A stretch of 64,000 nt of DNA from the NCBI RefSeq assembly GCF_036711975.1, contig NC_091976.1:10478001-10542000 (forward strand), given 5' to 3'. A program made the translations under genes and the position numbers. The notes beneath the pieces are model-generated. The model made no database searches. It worked only from the letters and a program-made list of their open reading frames with translations, and had not been told where the DNA came from. Positions 22,125 through 32,689 of this stretch are shown here, in pieces. This DNA is from Onthophagus taurus. Its lineage: Eukaryota > Arthropoda > Insecta > Coleoptera > Scarabaeidae. Every line of letters starts with the position of its first letter. Positions within the stretch are counted from its first letter, which is position 1.

Positions 22125-23037
22125 AGTTGGTATAAGACAGTTTAATCACCTTATTTAAGTCCTGTGGGTCAAGGCGAATACGTAATGAGCCATTAGACTT
22201 TTCTACTACAACCAAATTGCTCACCCAACCAGAAGGCTCCGTTTTTTCTATTATCCCCTGACTTTCTAATTCACTAAGTTTTTTCTTTGACCTATTTCTG
22301 ATAGTTATTGGAACCCTTCTAGGTGGTCTTACAACAGGAATCGCTCCTTCTTTAAGTTCTATTTTCAATTTATTTTTGAATTTACCCACACCAGTAAAAA
22401 TATCTAAATTCCCATTAATAAAATCATCAACCTGATCATAATTTAAGGTATTCACTCGTTTTACTAAGCCTAGCTCTAAACAAGATTTCAACCCCAACAA
22501 TGCAGTTCCTTTTATATCAGTAATAACAAACTCAAGAAATTTTGTAATATTTTTAGACTTACAAGGTAATACTACAATGCCTAGTGGCTTTACTTTTTTA
22601 CCTCCATATGCTTCTAATACTAGTTTACTAGTTTTAAAATCTACATTCTCTATAGAATTAATCTTATCATAAATTTGCTTAGGCAATACATTGACCTCTG
22701 CCCCTGTATCTAACTTAAAACTAATTGAGCTACCACTGACTTCAATTGTTTCTTTCCACTCGCTGACTTTACTAATTTCACTCATAGATTTTATTTTCTT
22801 CCCATCCTGAGCTTTTCTAGGGAAATTTCTTTTTACCTTGATTGAAGATAATTGCAAACACTCTTCTTCTTCTTCACTCGATCTGCTATCTTCTTTTACT
22901 TCTCTTACCTTCTTCCTTTCATTCTGTTTACATCCAACTGCATAATGATTGTATTTTCTACAAATCTTACACTGCCTACCATATGCTGGACAGTTTCTTG
23001 GCCCATGGTTTCTTCCACACTTTCTACAATCATATTG
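22117..23037 (-). CDS. gypsy-Y gag zinc knuckles, protease, start of reverse transcriptase
   Basis: The frame is open from about 23037: two knuckles (CRKCGRNHGPRNC and CKICRKYNHYAVGC), then an aspartic protease with FKLDTGAEVNVLPKQIYDKI, and the reverse transcriptase fingers (PPRRVPITIRNRSKKKL, SNLVVVEKSNGSLRIRLDP). It starts abruptly at the junction with gypsy-X, so the normal gag N-terminus is missing. Confidence 0.85.
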   Translation of the reverse strand, partial: QYDCRKCGRNHGPRNCPAYGRQCKICRKYNHYAVGCKQNERKKVREVKEDSRSSEEEEECLQLSSIKVKRNFPRKAQDGKKIKSMSEISKVSEWKETIEVSGSSISFKLDTGAEVNVLPKQIYDKINSIENVDFKTSKLVLEAYGGKKVKPLGIVVLPCKSKNITKFLEFVITDIKGTALLGLKSCLELGLVKRVNTLNYDQVDDFINGNLDIFTGVGKFKNKLKIELKEGAIPVVRPPRRVPITIRNRSKKKLSELESQGIIEKTEPSGWVSNLVVVEKSNGSLRIRLDPQDLNKVIKLSYTNYG

Positions 23038-25519
23038 TAGAAACCACCGACAGAAGTTCTTTCTCTATCATAGCATAGTTTCTTTCTGCTTTTGTAACTG
23101 TTCTAGATGCGTATGCTACTACTTGATTTTCTTGAAATAAAACTACTCCTAATCCTGATGAACTTGAATCACATTCCATAACAATTGGTTCATTTGGGTT
23201 GTAATACTTTAACGTTTCAATATTTGCTACTTTCTTTTTAAGCTTTTCGAATTCTTCATCTTCATTTTTTCCCCAAATCCACTTTTGATTATTTTGTAAT
23301 AGCTTTCGTAAATAAACTGAACTTGTACTTAGATTTTTTATAAACCTGCTAAGATATGTAACCATTCCCAAAAACCTATAAAGATCTTCTTTATTTACTG
23401 GTTTAGGCATATTTTGAATTGCTTCAATGTTTTGCTCGTCAGCTCTTAATCCGGAATTACTTAAAACATAACCATAAAATTTTACCGAATTTTGACACAA
23501 TTTCAATTTTGACTTATTTAATTTACAGTTGTATTTTCTTAGTCTTTCGAACAATGTTCTAAGATTAGAATTATGATCAATTATTGCGTCTTTCATAGTA
23601 TCTCCTGCTCCATACATCAAAATATCATCGGCCGTAACTTCTACACCTTTTAAATCATGTGTAATTTCATACATTTTCATTTGAAATATTTCAGGACTTG
23701 TTGATAAACCAAATGGTAATTTTACCCATCTGTAACGACCGTAAGGTGTCCAAAAGCACGTTAATTTGCTACTTTTTGTATTAAGTTTAAGTTGCCAAAA
23801 GCCTTTTTTCGTATCTACTGTCGAAAATACCTTCACCTTACCTAACTCAGGCAGTACTTCGTCTATTGTCGTGAATTGATAATGAGGTCTTTTGAGTGCT
23901 TTGTTTAATGGAATCGGATCGAGACAAACACGCAAGGTTTTTTGTTTCTTTACAACTAAAAGATTACTCACCCAGTCTGTGTTTTGTTCTTCTTTAACAA
24001 TAATTCCATCTTTTTCTAGTTTATCCAATTCTTCTTTAACTTCTTTACGTAAACTTAGAGGAATTCTTCTTGCTGGTTGGATTGTTGGTTTTACCATCGG
24101 GTCTACTTCCAAATCAACTTCCCCAGGTAATTCTCCATAGCCTTCAAATAGATTATCATATTCCTTTACAATGTTTTCAGCATCCTTTATAAGATTCTGG
24201 TTATCTTCCTGTTTATGAATAATTACTTCATTGCAAAACTTAACTAGTCCCAAAACTTTACTAGCATTTGCAGATAATAACGGTCCGTGTTCTACATCAA
24301 CAATTTGAAAAACAATATTATAAATTTTATTTTTATATTTGCAAGGTATTGTTGTTTCCCCTTTAAGCGTTATTGGTCCTCCAAATCCTTTCAACTTGTA
24401 ATTAGAATTTCGTAAACCTGGTTTTTCATTTTTAAATTGTCTTATTAAATATTCATATCCCATCAAACAAACAATTGATCCTGTATCAACATCGCATGAA
24501 ACTTGTTTCCAAATGTTGTCAAACTTCAAATTTAAATTTGCAGTCACGTTTCCACCAATTGCAGAATTATCTTGAATTTTATAAACTGTAAAATCCTCTT
24601 CTTTTGCCTCTTCTCCTTCAACTTCTTTAACTTGTTTATGTTTTCCTTTACCCTTTTCTGAATTTCTATCATTGAATTTTTTGTTCTTTTGATAGCAACA
24701 TATTTCAAAATGACCTTTACGTTTACAAATTTTACAAAAATGTTTTAATGCTGGACATACATCTTTCTTAAATGGATGTTGTTTACCACAAAATTTACAT
24801 TTTCTGTCATTTTCCTTACTTCGTCTTTCAATCTTATTAACTTCATTTGTATTTAGACTCTTGAATCTGTCATTTGTGATTTCATTTATTTTACATGCTT
24901 TAATAACATCATCCAAAGTTAACTTCTCGGGATCATCTTTAAGAAATTTCTTTGTTAGTTCTTGATCTTTAATATCAAATGCAATACGATCTCTTAACAT
25001 CACATCTTTAATTGTCGTAGGTTCTATCTTACTAAAATCACAATTATCTATATATCGGGATAATCTAATTAAATAATTATCAAAACTTTCATTATCTAAT
25101 TGATTGCAGTGAAAGAAATTGTATCTTTCATACATTGTGTTTCTTTTAAGCAAAATTTTTTCAGCCATTTTATTGAAAACTAATTTTACGGTACCTTTAT
25201 CCTGTTCCGTTAATCCAAAATTATTATATTTTACCTTAGCTGCATCTCCGATTACTGCTAGTAATATTCCAACTTTTTGACCTTCCTTATCTACCCATTT
25301 ATCCATTCCTGTGGCTTTTTCGTAATTTTCCCAATTATTTTTAAATAATTCGAAATTGATCTGTAATGACTTAAGCCAAGGAACATTTGTATTTTCGTTT
25401 GTTGAATTTAAACTATTTATTTGGCTCTGCATATCTTGTAATTGTTTGTTTAAGAGAGTTATGTTTTCTATCTGAACTTTTAGAAATTCTTCCATCATGA
25501 GTATACAGTTTTCACTCAC
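23030..25519 (-). CDS. gypsy-X polyprotein: gag, protease, reverse transcriptase, start of RNase H
   Basis: 829 codons without interruption from ATG 25519. Gag occupies the first ~300 residues with knuckles CKFCGKQHPFKKDVC and CKICKRKGHFEIC. Protease follows (VDTGSIVCLMGYEYL), then reverse transcriptase (SNLLVVKKQKTLRVCLDP, CFWTPYGRYRWVKLPFGLS, catalytic VTADDILMYG) and RNase H (ECDSSSSGLGVVLF, IEKELLSVV). It is truncated inside RNase H at 23037, where gypsy-Y takes over in another frame. YxDD is changed to TADD here. Confidence 0.9.
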   Translation of the reverse strand: MSENCILMMEEFLKVQIENITLLNKQLQDMQSQINSLNSTNENTNVPWLKSLQINFELFKNNWENYEKATGMDKWVDKEGQKVGILLAVIGDAAKVKYNNFGLTEQDKGTVKLVFNKMAEKILLKRNTMYERYNFFHCNQLDNESFDNYLIRLSRYIDNCDFSKIEPTTIKDVMLRDRIAFDIKDQELTKKFLKDDPEKLTLDDVIKACKINEITNDRFKSLNTNEVNKIERRSKENDRKCKFCGKQHPFKKDVCPALKHFCKICKRKGHFEICCYQKNKKFNDRNSEKGKGKHKQVKEVEGEEAKEEDFTVYKIQDNSAIGGNVTANLNLKFDNIWKQVSCDVDTGSIVCLMGYEYLIRQFKNEKPGLRNSNYKLKGFGGPITLKGETTIPCKYKNKIYNIVFQIVDVEHGPLLSANASKVLGLVKFCNEVIIHKQEDNQNLIKDAENIVKEYDNLFEGYGELPGEVDLEVDPMVKPTIQPARRIPLSLRKEVKEELDKLEKDGIIVKEEQNTDWVSNLLVVKKQKTLRVCLDPIPLNKALKRPHYQFTTIDEVLPELGKVKVFSTVDTKKGFWQLKLNTKSSKLTCFWTPYGRYRWVKLPFGLSTSPEIFQMKMYEITHDLKGVEVTADDILMYGAGDTMKDAIIDHNSNLRTLFERLRKYNCKLNKSKLKLCQNSVKFYGYVLSNSGLRADEQNIEAIQNMPKPVNKEDLYRFLGMVTYLSRFIKNLSTSSVYLRKLLQNNQKWIWGKNEDEEFEKLKKKVANIETLKYYNPNEPIVMECDSSSSGLGVVLFQENQVVAYASRTVTKAERNYAMIEKELLSVVSTI

Positions 25520-25658
25520 CTTCTTTATTTATTTATTTTTTTTAGGTTAGGATCCTGATGTTTCGTTTAATCTCACCAACTTCTTAAAACAAATTAAATA
25601 TCTATCGTTTTTTTTTTCTTTTAACTAACAATTATCTTTTAGTTAAATTGGTTAAACA

Positions 25659-25671
25659 CAACCTGACACCA
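25659..25671 (-). other. Primer-binding site of gypsy-X
   Basis: TGGTGTCAGGTTGT follows directly after the LTR end on the minus strand, the position of the tRNA primer site that starts minus-strand synthesis. Similar to the site of Mag-like elements; the tRNA is not assigned. Confidence 0.6.
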
Positions 25672-25795
25672 TGTTTAATTTTGGGTTTTATTTAGGAACA
25701 AAGAACAACATGTTCTTAACGATAACGTATTTTATTTCTTGACCGTTACAACTTGTCTCTATCATTCTACTAATTCACCACTAGATGGCGTTACA
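25672..25795 (-). repeat. 5' LTR of gypsy-X (124 bp)
   Basis: Minus strand TGTAACGCCATCTAGTGGTG to ATTAAACA, directly before the primer site. It does not match the LTR at 19629-19781, so the two ends of this insertion belong to different families. Confidence 0.7.
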
Positions 25796-25999
25796 AATAA
25801 ACTATTTATTATGACACAATGCATTCAAAATGTTTTGGCAATATCGTGCCAATCGCTTTCAGTTGGCACTGGAATGCATGTAGCCAATAAATTGTTTACA
25901 ATTGCTTTACATACTTCATGCACGATAGAATGCACCGTCGAATGGCCAAGGCGATAACTAAATGCTATCGTCTGAAACGAATCTCCGGTGGCAAGAAAT
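25796..25999 (-). pseudogene. Harbinger-2 transposase, exon 2 (5' part)
   Basis: After an acceptor (CTTACAG) the frame reads FLATGDSFQTIAFSYRLGHS, VCKAIVNNLLATCIPVPTES and DWHDIAKTF, the helix-turn-helix-like and linker region before the catalytic domain. A stop follows and then the gypsy-X LTR. Exon 1 is at 27620-27819. Confidence 0.85.
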
Positions 26000-26102
26000 C
26001 TGTAAGTAAAAGCGAGAATTATTACGCAAATTGTTGCCGTTTTAATATTATAAATTAACGTGATATTTATAAATTGCTTAAATTGATTACTTTTTTGAAA
26101 CG

Positions 26103-27440
26103 ATGAAACAGACGGTTAAAAAATTTTCAGCTGCTGACAAACATACAGCAAAGCAACAAATTTTTACAATGCGTTTCAACGCTCAAAAGCAAGTACATCG
26201 ACCCTCCACCAGTGCAGTCATATCATCAGGACGAAATGGTGCAGGCGCCGGGGTATTCTCTCACGATCCCCCGATTCGCCTCTCGGAACCTTTAGGGTCC
26301 AGCACCACCGTCATACAAGCGGAACTAACTGCTATTAAACTTGCTGCCGACTGCATTGTTGAATCCAACAAGCGGGGTAAGTGCTTCACTATTTTCACAG
26401 ACAGTAAACAATCTCTTTTAGCTCTAAGCAGAGTTATTATAACGTCTGCAGTAGTAATGGATTGTCACAAAGCACTGGAGGAGGCCGCGAAATACAATCG
26501 TGTCAGAATCCAGTGGGTTAAGGGGCATTCCGGCTCCAAGGGTAACAACCACGCTGACAGGCTTGCCAAACGTGCTGCCGGTAGAGCGCCCTGTGCACCC
26601 GAGCCGATAATTACCCCCTCTTTAGCTACTCACATCGAGTTAATCAAGCGCATTACCCACAAAAAATTTTTAAACGGGTGGGACCGTACCCCGGGCTGTC
26701 ATCTCGCCAAGGAATTGTTAAAATATCCTTCAGCCGCAACAGCCCAGTTCTTCGTAGGGCTCGGTAAAAGTGCCCTTCGCACTGCCACAGGTCTCCTCAC
26801 GGGACACTGTAAGGTAAACAAGCACCTTCAAAACATGAAGCTTGCTGACTCCCCTCTCTGTCGAGCCTGTGAACAGGATGACGAGACGGTTAAACACATC
26901 TTGTGTGACTGCCCCTCTCTGACCGACCTCAGAATGAGGACCTTCGGGGAGGAATGGCCGACCACAGATGACATCAGGAATGCACCTCTAGGAGCCGTCC
27001 TAGCCTTTGGTAAATCCTTAGGCTGGTTGATGTGACCAGAGTGTGTAATGGGAGGATGCACAAGGGGCCCAATGGGGCCTAAGTGTGGCGTGCGGTTTTG
27101 CATGCACTCCCCAATCCATACATACATACATCATCAGATTCAGCCGTTTCATGCACATGATAGAATTTCATTTTTGCAACAATCAATGCCATCTCCACAA
27201 GTTTCACCAGTAGCACCTCCACAAGACAACCATTTAGAATATACTGCCTCTACTACTAATAATATTAATTTTTTAACTTGCACACCCAATCAATACCAGT
27301 CATCTAACCATTTTTCACAATCCTCAAATTCCTCTCAGGCATCAAGCACATTACCCCCTGAACACAGACGGCCGAATTCTAGTGCGTCAATGTATTTTCA
27401 AAATTTTTTACCGGGCAAAGAAGCACGAAAATTTGAATAA
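26103..27440 (+). pseudogene. Harbinger-2 MADF-BESS protein, BESS exon, split by a LINE
   Basis: MKQTVKKFSAADKHTAKQQI and FTMRFNAQ form a BESS motif (protein-interaction module paired with MADF). After the LINE at 26231-27130 the frame resumes QPFHAHDRISFLQQSMPSPQ with a Ser/Pro/Gln-rich tail and stop at 27440. ATCATCAG is found at both LINE junctions. The gene lies antisense within the intron of the transposase, as in Harbinger-1. Confidence 0.75.
26231..27130 (+). mobile_element. 5'-truncated LINE with RNase H end (copy 2)
   Basis: Starts in the RNase H domain (GAGAGVFSHDPPIRLSEPLG, FTIFTDSKQSLLAL with the second catalytic Asp) and runs to the stop at 27035, a 100-bp 3' UTR and a (CATA)n tail. 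ATCATCAG flanks both sides. Over the ~690 bp shared with 11538-12239 I see two substitutions. Confidence 0.9.
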
Positions 27441-27619
27441 ATATTATTTTAATTTTGAAATATTTTTTTAATGTATTTATATTAATAAATAACAACATAT
27501 CAAAACTTTATTTTTCTTCTACCTAATCGAACGCGAAGCCATTGCGTTCACCATATATTATAGTAAAAAATATATTTAAAAGATATAAGATATATTTGAA
27601 AATCAGGCATACTACTTAC

Positions 27620-27819
27620 CTTAAACAAACTGCCAGTTTCTGCATTGGAGATATAGCTTCTCGAAATGTTGTATTTTGCTTTTGAATATCAACTTTAATT
27701 ACTTGAAGAATGTCATTGAATTCTTTGACTGACATTCTGAAATATTTAAAATATTTAATTTCGTCGTCTAAGAGTTCATTATATAAGGTGACAAATCCTA
27801 TTTTCTTCTTCCTCTTCAT
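27620..27819 (-). CDS. Harbinger-2 transposase, exon 1
   Basis: Starts MKRKKKIGFVTLYNELLDDE and continues YFKYFRMSVKEFNDILQVIK and FREAISPMQKLAVCLR, the N-terminal region typical of PIF/Harbinger transposases. Ends at a TTAAG|GTAAGT donor. Joins exon 2 at 25999 by a ~1.6-kb intron that now holds the antisense BESS exon and a LINE. Confidence 0.85.
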
Positions 27820-27904
27820 CCAAAATTAGCGCAATTTTTATTAAACTTGTTGTTGACAACATTTTTTCACCACGTTTCCAACACCACACTGACTGCCGGT
27901 AGAT

Positions 27905-28021
27905 CACCAGTGTGAATTAATTGAAAATTGACCGGACCGCGACCGACCCGTGACTTGATCGACCCGTGACTTAACCGGCCCGTGACTTGACCGGTCGTTG
28001 ATCGATAGTGTGAATAGGCCT
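27905..28021 (-). repeat. Harbinger-2 right terminus
   Basis: Complement of the left end, with repeated CCGTGACTTGACCGG-type iterations (three or four) before GATCGATAGTGTGAATAGGCC. Confidence 0.85.
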
Positions 28022-28800
28022 TTAGTTGTTAGAGGTTTAATGAAATCGTCAATCGGCAACTCAATATCTCAACCGTACAAGAGAAAATAAGGCGTATAGC
28101 CTGTGCTACGGTGATAAGAAGAGCAATAAGCAAGAACAACAAAAGGCAACCACTCATCCCAATCCCTTTGAATTTTGAAAATATAGTGCGATAGTATGTC
28201 TTTAATTACACGGTGACTTCGTTCGATCAATCCGTTACATTCCGGGTGATAACGGGTAGTTTGAATTTTTTCAATTTTTAGCAACCTACACGTTTCCTTC
28301 ATTAAATTTGAAACAAAATTACTAGATTGATCCGTCAATAATTGTTTAGGCGTTCCATGACGATAAACTATTTTAGTCACGAAAGCTTAGGCAACTGTTT
28401 CAGCCTTCTGATCTGGCAAAGGTATAGCTTCGATGTACTTCGTAAAGTGATCTTGAAATGTCAAAATATATCGATTCCCGTTATCTGTAGTGACCAAAGG
28501 TCCAACGATATCCATCGATGTACGTTCGAACGGACGATTTATTGCTTGGAATTTTTGTAGCGGTACCCTCTGTAAGTGCGCTGGAGTTTTTCGTCGATTA
28601 CATAACTCGCAATTGTTACAATAATTCTTTATATCGCGGCTCATGTTAGGCCAATAAAATCCATCATACATTACTGCCATCGTTTTTGCCTGACCACTAT
28701 GGCCAGCATACGGTAAGTCATGATAATCTCGAATTGCCCGTTTAACAAAAGAATTTTGGTAAAACCAGTAAATCACGATTGTTATACATTTTATAATATA
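28022..28800 (-). CDS. gypsy-C integrase
   Basis: Two frames (28776-28387 and 28380-28069) are one integrase interrupted by a single stop (ETVA*AF). It has the HHCC finger (YHDLPYAGHSGQAKTM, CNNCELCNRRK) and the D-D-E core: SMDIVGPL, LLTDQSSNFVSN and NGLIERSHRVI. The tail ends DDFIKPLTT at the Harbinger-2 border. The upstream codons (DLLVLPK at about 28775) continue the polyprotein from the macrodomain region at 40326, beyond two insertions. Confidence 0.88.
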
Positions 28801-29070
28801 ATATATTATATTATATACAGTATCTCCCCGGATCGAGTTACAAAGAGAAAAAAAAATGTTGTTACTGATTTTTCAAACTTATCTCAGCATAAATAATGCG
28901 TCGGATATGTTCCAACTCCTAAATCTCACGAATTTTATACTCTAACTATAAAAGTTAACTAATTATTCCAACTTTTGTGTAAAAATTGGACTTTTTTCTA
29001 AATTGAAAATTTTTCAAGTTCAATTTATGATATGTAACCATAGAAACCATAAAACTGGTACTAGTTAATC

Positions 29071-29600
29071 ATGTTTGCGTGTAGTTATACAAAAATTCCA
29101 CCAAAAATATCTCACATTGGGGCTCGCAAACTTATGAAAAAAATTTTGGAAACGGGTTCTGTATTATCCATAAAGACGCGGAGAAAGAGACTAAATGAAG
29201 AAGACGCTGCTTTTCAGATAACTTTTCAACAAATGACATTGTTTCTTCCCAGCATTGTCGTTATTGGAGTGATGTAAATCCAATTACCCTTAAATTTTAT
29301 ACGGTCAATGTACTTTCAGCAAGACAGATGCCCCAGTTAAATTTACAATTTCGTCAAAAATGAATTGGACGAAATGGTCCTATTTGATAGCCAGCACGTA
29401 GTCCTGATCTTACAATTATGGATTTTTATAATTGGGGACGTTTGAAACAAATTGTTTACAGTGAACCATTACAAAATGATACAGAGCTATTAAAACTAAG
29501 AATAATTAATGCGATAGAATCACTACCACTGGCGGAAATTTGTAATTCTTATAAAGCATTTAGAACTGTGTACCGAATTAGGAGGGGATTTGTTTGAATG
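29071..29600 (+). pseudogene. DD41D-type transposase remnant
   Basis: The head MFACSYTKIPPKISHIGARK (29071-29277) resembles the DNA-binding part, and 29390-29600 reads SPDLTIMDFYNWGRLKQIVY, the segment holding the last catalytic Asp, then ESLPLAEICNSYKAFRTVYR. The middle with the other Asp residues is deleted. Confidence 0.65.
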
Positions 29601-29791
29601 AGGATTTGTTCACTTACAAATAAATAATATTTATTACTTACATAGTGTGTTATTACACAAATTTCCATTTAACCACTTAATGCGAGGGTTTTTCTGTGAA
29701 ATGAGGTCAAAAAAAAGCAAGTTTTTTTTTGTTTTTATTTATAACATTGATAAAGTAGAAATCATAAAAAAACGTTAATTTTTTAAAAAAA

Positions 29792-30710
29792 TTAAAAATT
29801 CAACTTTGTATGATAAATCTTAAAACAAGGTGTCAAACATAAACCCACGTTGCAGTCAGGGCAATAATACCGACTTTCACGCCGAATTTTCTTCCCCTTC
29901 TCATTTTGTTTACTGTAGCAGACGGTACATCTTTTTGTTGGAGCCGATTTTTTTTCGGTACTTGGAATTGGTTCCAAGAAGTAACGTTCTGTCAATCTTT
30001 ATGGATTGCTCTAGCTTGGACGACCACTTTTTGATGAATATTGTGGATGATGGTACATTTCTACATATTCATCGATTAGTAGTACGCGAAACTGTAAGTT
30101 ACTCGTAGAGCCCACTTGTTTTGTGTACAAAACAAAAGCATTCCACAATGCTTGCTCCAATAAATGGAAAAACATTTTTTTATAATACTTCTCTTCCCTT
30201 TTGCGCACAACAGGATAATTTGAGAGGTGTTGATCTACTCTATCAACACCTCCCATGGTGAAATTATAGTCCATAACTACTTGTGGTTTGCTCTTTCTAA
30301 TATTTTTCTTTGAATATTCTATGGAGTTGGTGCCATGTATGGTAGAGAGAAAGAACACATCCCTCTTATCCTTCCATCTCATCACCATTATTTTTCTTTT
30401 TCGATATGCTGATGAAATTCCCGGCCCTACTTTTTTTGGAACCGTTAAATTTTTAGGATTTCTGTTTCTATCAGATCATATGGTTCCATAGGTATCGGTG
30501 GTATGTAATACTAGAAGATCTGCCAATTCAACGGATGAATAAAAATTATCAATTGTAAGGCAATAACCTCTGTTTAGTAATGGTTTCATGAGAGCCATTA
30601 CAACTTGCGTTGACATTGGTTAATTGACATTTTGTTGTTCCCCGATAATTGTTCCTTTCCCTGTATAAATAAGTGATGACCATATACAGTGCTAGCGTAA
30701 AGTAACCCCC
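29792..30710 (-). pseudogene. piggyBac-2 transposase, C-terminal part
   Basis: Reads YCLTIDNFYSSVELADLLVL (second Asp of the DDD triad), VVMDYNFTMGGVDRVDQHLS (third Asp) and a C-terminal Cys-rich finger (CTVCYSKQNEKGK, YYCPDCNVGLC). Several frameshifts near 30010 and 30400-30620. The N-terminal part is at 32329-32689, across the mariner-type insertion. Confidence 0.85.
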
Positions 30711-30746
30711 CCTGTTTAACTTCTGAATAGATTGAGATATCAATAT

Positions 30747-32290
30747 GAACAAAAAAAACGTCGGTTTGTCAGAAAATTTTGCTGTCACTTTTAGTTTTTC
30801 CAGAAAATGGATCAACTTTGTTTTTTCAAATGGAACACCCAGTATATTATGTATATATATCTTATATATCTTCCGAAAGAATAAAACAATACGAATCCAA
30901 CGATACCTCACAATCAAATATCGGTTTATTAGTTTTTTACATAAAAATTAAATAAAAAGCGATATTTCGCCGAAAAAACCAACGTATCTTTGTTGACTTG
31001 AAACTGGAAGCGTCGAAGACCGCAAAAGAACTGGTCGTCGTTCAATTTCTGAAGACACACAAGTGCAGATATTAATAGAAGTAGTTAATATAGGTAGTTA
31101 ATTAGATGTCGTCTGCTGCTATCGCATCAGCGTGTAATGTGTTAAATATTTCTGCGTCGTTGTTGGACGACGCGGAAATAGTAGAAGAATAATATCATCC
31201 ATTTTAAATAAAAATGCGAAATTAAATAGAAGAACAGAATTTTGTGAGCTAATGACAAATATGGTTGAACGAAATCGATCGTTTCTTATATTTCATTTCT
31301 TATGTTGACTTTGATTTTTTTCAGGGGTAAATACACAAGAGCTTGACTTTTAATCGGATAATTTTATTTTTACACGAAAGTTTTGTTACCACGGAAATAA
31401 CTCGAAATCAAAAGCATGATAAAATCGCGACAGCTTTAGCTGGAGCGATTTTATCTTTTGTTTTTGATTGAGAGTTATTTCCAAAGGGTAACAAAACTTG
31501 AGTGAATTAAAAATAAAATTATCCTGATTTAAAATCAAGCTCGAGCGTATTTTAGGGAGATTAATACACGACAATTGCACAATTTATCAACAATTTTTAA
31601 TTATTTATTAATTATTTTTGACTTAATTATAGTTGTCAAAAACGGGACGTAAACAAAAGTATATATATGGTAGTCGCGTTTTAATCAGTTATAAAATATC
31701 ACGTGTGATTTATTCAGTTGAAAAACCTAGGTAACTTTTATCCACTTAGAAATTCACGTTATTGGACGAAATTTTAAGCGATCGTTACTCTGATTGGTTA
31801 TATATTATTGGAGTGCATTAATCTTTATAAATATTTTTTGATAAAATATGATTAATTCATAAATTTAATATACTTCCACCCAACTTTCACTTCATTTCTA
31901 AAAAAGATAAGTAATTGAACTTGCAAGTTTAAACCCGTCTTAGCTCGAGCGTATACCGACGTAACATACCGACCGTTAACCTACCGTCCACTATTTACCT
32001 GGTCGATTGAATTTCGACAGGTAGTCGAGGAAGATACGTTGGTTTTTCCGGCGAAATTCCGCATTTTGTTTAATTTTTATGCGAAAAACTAATAAACCGA
32101 TATTTGATTGTGAGGTATCATTGGATTCGTATTGTTCTCATCTTTCGGAAGATACCATAATATACTGGGTGTTCCATTTAAAAAAACAAACTTTATCTAT
32201 TTTCCGGAAAAACTAATAATGATAGCAAAATTTTCCATAAGAAAATATTTGTGCTGATAAAATATAGAAACTGACGTTTTCAACTGTTCA
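30747..32290. mobile_element. Mariner-type (DUF4817) element, degenerate
   Basis: Inverted ends of about 250 bp: 30747-31005 and 32035-32290, sharing AAATGGAACACCCAGTATAT and AACCAACGTATCTT. Inside, the plus strand reads RTGRRSISEDTQVQILIEV and RTEFCELMTNMVERNRSFLI, pieces of a DUF4817-type transposase with stops. Inserted in the piggyBac-2 gene. Confidence 0.75.
31338..31545. repeat. Near-perfect palindrome, ~208 bp
   Basis: Arms 31338-31432 and 31438-31545 are complementary with few mismatches around CAGCTTTAGCTG; outer ends GAGCTTGA and TCAAGCTC. No coding capacity. A fold-back MITE is the likely identity. Confidence 0.8.
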
Positions 32291-32328
32291 TCAACTTAGC
32301 ATAAAACGGTGTGAAAATTGACGGTCTT

Positions 32329-32689
32329 CTAGTCCAGTACAATTTTTCTTCTGGTTTTTGGACAATACTCATAGCCATGGTAACGGCAAAAAAAAATTCT
32401 CATTTCTGACATAGTGGTAGACGATGTATTTTCAACATTGGCGGAAGAAGTTTGTACATAGTACAAATTTGTTTGGTCTACAATATTTTGTACTAATTCG
32501 TCATCGAAAAAGTAGTTGAAAAATTTACTCAATTTCAATATTTATTTCCGTCCATTCGTCGGATATATCGTTTTGCGATTGATTTGAATCTGTTTCATTG
32601 TCGGAACTAGAACTCATAGCTGAACATGTTGAATCGGGTTCAGAATGTTCATTATCGAACTCCTCTCCGCTATCGCTATCGCTTTCCAT
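32329..32689 (-). pseudogene. piggyBac-2 transposase, N-terminal part
   Basis: ATG at 32689 opens an acidic Ser/Asp-rich head (MESDSDSGEEFDNEHSEPDS), followed after a stop and frameshift near 32525 by FFNYFFDDELVQNIVDQTNL, the conserved start of the piggyBac catalytic region (DDE_Tnp_1_7). Confidence 0.8.

Larger units (their letters stand above)
17775..28021. mobile_element. PIF/Harbinger-2
   Basis: Inverted ends AAGGCCTATTCACACTATCG (17774-17793) and its complement at 28003-28022. Inside are a split transposase on the minus strand and a MADF-BESS partner on the plus strand. It inserted into gypsy-C integrase at 28022. Later insertions are two MITEs, a chimeric LTR element (19629-25795) and a LINE (26231-27130). 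Flanks are TAA/TTA at the two ends, compatible with a TWA target but not identical. Confidence 0.88.
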
